Part shown: piece by piece, positions 62,175 through 64,000 of the stretch
How positions within the stretch are numbered: the first letter of the stretch is position 1
How the letters are laid out: each line of letters opens with the position of its first letter
NCBI RefSeq assembly: GCF_000745215.1
Contig: NZ_JQNK01000009.1
Location: forward strand, 868,001 to 932,000
From: Methylosinus sp. PW1
Lineage (GTDB): Bacteria; Pseudomonadota; Alphaproteobacteria; Rhizobiales; Beijerinckiaceae
Length of the DNA stretch: 64,000 nt
Direction of reading: 5' to 3'
Made by a program: the position numbers and the translations under genes
The notes under the pieces: generated by a model
What the model was told of the DNA's origin: nothing
What the model saw: the letters and a program-made list of their open reading frames with translations, nothing else
The model's database searches: none

Positions 62175-63346
62175 GCCCGTTCCGCCATCCGACCCGACGG
62201 CAATTGGCGACCCTGCTCGTCTCGCTTCTCTCTTCCGCAGTGACGCGCGCGCAGGCCGCGGGCGACAAGCCCAAGGACAATGGCATTGGCGGAACCGGCT
62301 ATATCTCCGTCATTCCCGACCGAGACAATGGCATTGGCGGAACCGGCGTCGTCGGAACCATTCGCGCTTTCGGCAGCATCATCGTCAATGGGCTTCGCGT
62401 CTCCTATCCTGCGGACGCCGAGGTGCGCATCGACGGCCGCGCGGCGAGCGTCGGCGATCTGCGCATCGGCCATGTCGTCTCGCTGGTGGCCGTCAACGAC
62501 GGCGGACGATCGACCACGAATAAAATTCAGATTCTGCGCGAGGTCGTCGGACCGGTGGAGCAAGTCTTCGACCATGGCTTGCGCGTTCTCGGCCAAAGAA
62601 TCGAATTCGGACGCGGCGCCAGGATCGAGAAGCCGAGCGCCTTCGCCATCGGCCAGCATGTGGCGGTGAGCGGCCTTCGCCTGCCGGATCAGACGATCGT
62701 CGCGAGCCTCGTGGAAAGAGTGGAGCCCGGCGCCGCCCAGCTCGTGGGCGTCGTCACGCGCGCGTCGGATCGACGGCTCGCCATCGGCGCGCAAGCCTTG
62801 TCGGGCGTCGCGGAGGCCATGCTCGGCCAACGCATATTGGTGCGCGGCGCCGCCGCGAATGGAACGCTGGACGTGACCTCGACCTCCGCCGACGCTTGGC
62901 TCCCGCGCGGGCCGAGCAATTTTCTCGTCGAGACCTATCTCGAACGGCGCGGCGGAACCGTGAAGACCGCGAGCGGCCTGACGCTCGGCCGCGGCCACGA
63001 CCTTTCCTTCCAGGGCGTGGCGCGCGCGGTCGTCGACATAGATGCGACATCGGCGGGCGGCTGGTCGATCCGCTCGCTGACGACGAGCGAGACGCTCGGC
63101 AAGCGCGGCGCCGCCAAGGAGCAGCGCGAGATCCCGGAGCCGCCGAGCCCGACGCGCCGGCCCGCGGACACGTCCCCTGGCGTCGGCGTCGAATTTCCGT
63201 CCGGCCTAGACCCTTCGGCCGCGCCGGGCGGCTATGGGACTCCTGCAATTCCGACGGGGCCGGTCGGTCACGGCTTTCCGTCTGGGCCGGGCGGCTTCGG
63301 CGGCGGCGGCGCGCCGGGTCCCGGCCTCGGACGACCGGGACGATGA
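62171..63346 (+). CDS. DUF5666-like exported protein with DNGIGGTG repeat
   Basis: 391 residues from a GTG overlapping the previous stop (GTGA). A signal peptide with an RRQLATLLVSLLSS Tat-like start is followed by two copies of DNGIGGTG (in the DNA a near-identical 21-bp repeat). Residues about 60-310 are repeated small beta-domains (GTIRAFGSIIVNGLRVSYPADAEVRIDG; GPVEQVFDHGLRVLGQRIEFG; GVVTRASDRRLAIGAQALSG), the OB-like DUF5666 fold. The last 70 residues are Gly/Pro-rich. Periplasmic; unknown role. Confidence 0.7.
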   Translation: MSPFRHPTRRQLATLLVSLLSSAVTRAQAAGDKPKDNGIGGTGYISVIPDRDNGIGGTGVVGTIRAFGSIIVNGLRVSYPADAEVRIDGRAASVGDLRIGHVVSLVAVNDGGRSTTNKIQILREVVGPVEQVFDHGLRVLGQRIEFGRGARIEKPSAFAIGQHVAVSGLRLPDQTIVASLVERVEPGAAQLVGVVTRASDRRLAIGAQALSGVAEAMLGQRILVRGAAANGTLDVTSTSADAWLPRGPSNFLVETYLERRGGTVKTASGLTLGRGHDLSFQGVARAVVDIDATSAGGWSIRSLTTSETLGKRGAAKEQREIPEPPSPTRRPADTSPGVGVEFPSGLDPSAAPGGYGTPAIPTGPVGHGFPSGPGGFGGGGAPGPGLGRPGR

Positions 63347-63525
63347 TTTGCGCGTGTAAAATTCTAAGGCGGCGGCGGAAAGTCGCGGGGCAGCTCGAGC
63401 GCGTTGCGAGCGACTGACAAACTCAAGCGGAGAGAGAGCGCCGCACGGCGAGATTCGTGACCGCGCCAGCCATGTCACGGCTGCGCCAACGGAAGCCAGG
63501 AGCCTCTATTTTTCAGCAGCTTGAA
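63347..63525. other. Intergenic, no gene seen
   Basis: Between the DUF5666 gene and the tRNA-His fragment. No recognised feature. Confidence 0.35.
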
Positions 63526-63577
63526 TGGTACCGCCACCCCGACTTGAACGGGGGACCCCCAGATCCACAATCTGGTG
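63526..63577 (-). tRNA. 3' fragment of tRNA-His (GUG), attachment-site remnant
   Basis: The minus strand shows a complete anticodon stem-loop (CCAGA-TTGTGGA-TCTGG), variable region, T-arm CCCCG-TTCAAGT-CGGGG, a 3' acceptor strand and CCA. The 5' half (acceptor, D-arm) is absent; the sequence beyond the anticodon stem is unrelated. This is the duplicated end left by an integrase that inserts into a tRNA gene. It is not a functional tRNA. Confidence 0.7.
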
Positions 63578-63691
63578 CTGAAGCAATATTTTGGGGGCAA
63601 ATACTCTGGATTTATGGTTAAAAAGCTGTTTGATAGCTGAAGTTTACCACGGAATCCCCTATCCATAAGGGGAAAGTGTGCTCCGGCCACC

Positions 63692-63711
63692 GTTGCCCCA
63701 CCGTTGCCCCC
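63692..63711. repeat. Second copy of the 20-bp GTTGCCCC repeat
   Basis: GTTGCCCCACCGTTGCCCCC is identical to 40275-40294. It lies between the tRNA-His fragment and the integrase start, where arm-type integrase sites are expected. Confidence 0.6.
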
Positions 63712-63727
63712 GTTGTATTGACCCCAC

Positions 63728-64000
63728 ATGAAATTGACGGTCAAAAAATTCGAGGACGTTATCTCTGGTCCGCCGGCCGAGGTCCGCGACGACGCCTGCC
63801 CCGGCCTCATCCTTCGCCGCCGGGCGGCGAGCTGGCGATGGGAAATCCGCTGGTCTCCAGGCAAAGGATTCAGCCACAAAAGAATCGACTTGGGGAATCA
63901 GGCCGACCTCGCCGAGGCACGGGCTTTGACTGATAAATTTCGCGCCATCGAGCGCAACCTGCGTGGCTATGCGCCGGGGGATGTGCTCGAAGAGTTCGAG
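63728..64000 (+). CDS. Tyrosine-type integrase, N-terminal part, cut by window edge
   Basis: 91 residues to the right edge, open frame. It begins MKLTVKKFEDVISGPPAEVR, then CPGLILRRRAASWRWEIRW, KGFSHKRIDLGNQADLAEARAL, the arm-binding domain layout of phage- and island-type tyrosine recombinases (similar to DUF4102-type starts). The catalytic domain lies beyond the window. Position right after the tRNA-His fragment supports the call. Confidence 0.65.
   Translation, partial: MKLTVKKFEDVISGPPAEVRDDACPGLILRRRAASWRWEIRWSPGKGFSHKRIDLGNQADLAEARALTDKFRAIERNLRGYAPGDVLEEFE

Overview
The window is GC-rich alphaproteobacterial chromosome, probably Hyphomicrobiales. A Methylocystaceae-type methanotroph would fit, but the genus cannot be fixed from the sequence alone. 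Support comes from minCDE with a CtrA-type box, the aroQ-accB-accC order, lptG-lptD, HupE/UreJ family genes and a DUF6502/DUF5666-type pair. Ordinary chromosomal genes carry an accessory island of about 20 kb, and a second integrative element begins at the right edge.

Layout. 0-13 kb: end of a type II secretion pseudopilin gene, a short prepilin peptidase, a polysaccharide-export ABC permease, a membrane-fused spermidine-synthase-like protein, a 2OG-Fe(II) oxygenase-like protein, an exported PHP protein divergent from a parvulin plus three HupE/UreJ-type membrane proteins, and an SGNH hydrolase. 13-15 kb: minCDE. 15.3-16.5 kb: an intact IS5-family element with a 6-bp target duplication. 16.5-20.1 kb: a small protein and three translationally coupled glycosyltransferases; the third is cut by an IS21-family element (20,133-22,628).

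22.6-40.3 kb is the island. It starts with a Cas7/Csf2-like gene that has lost its 5' end at the IS21 boundary, then a small coupled ORF and a Csf3/Cas5-like gene. This is a remnant of a type IV-like CRISPR effector with no array, Cas6, Csf1 or DinG in view. Next come an orphan flagellin, many small unknown genes on the minus strand, a three-ATPase/transposase module (28.2-31.5 kb), an 831-residue primase/replication-initiator candidate with an upstream hairpin and a repeat-rich region, and a soluble FtsH-like AAA+/HExxH protein. The island abuts the 3' end of an intact tRNA-Thr(UGU), a typical integration site. No integrase remains, and the left attachment repeat appears to have been lost at the IS21 junction.

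40-63.4 kb is chromosome again: a UDP-glucuronate decarboxylase-type enzyme, a LuxR-type regulator, accC-accB-aroQ, a DsbA-like protein, lptD-lptG without lptF, a scar zone of fused and truncated genes (51-53.4 kb), an L,D-transpeptidase-like Tat lipoprotein with altered active-site residues, tRNA-Glu, pepA, an MBL hydrolase, an MFS pump, a NYN protein, a glycosyltransferase, and a regulator-like gene preceded by two identical palindromes. At 63.5 kb a 3' fragment of tRNA-His(GUG), followed by the 5' end of a tyrosine integrase gene, marks a second element running out of the window. Both tRNA borders share the same 20-bp GTTGCCCC-repeat sequence.
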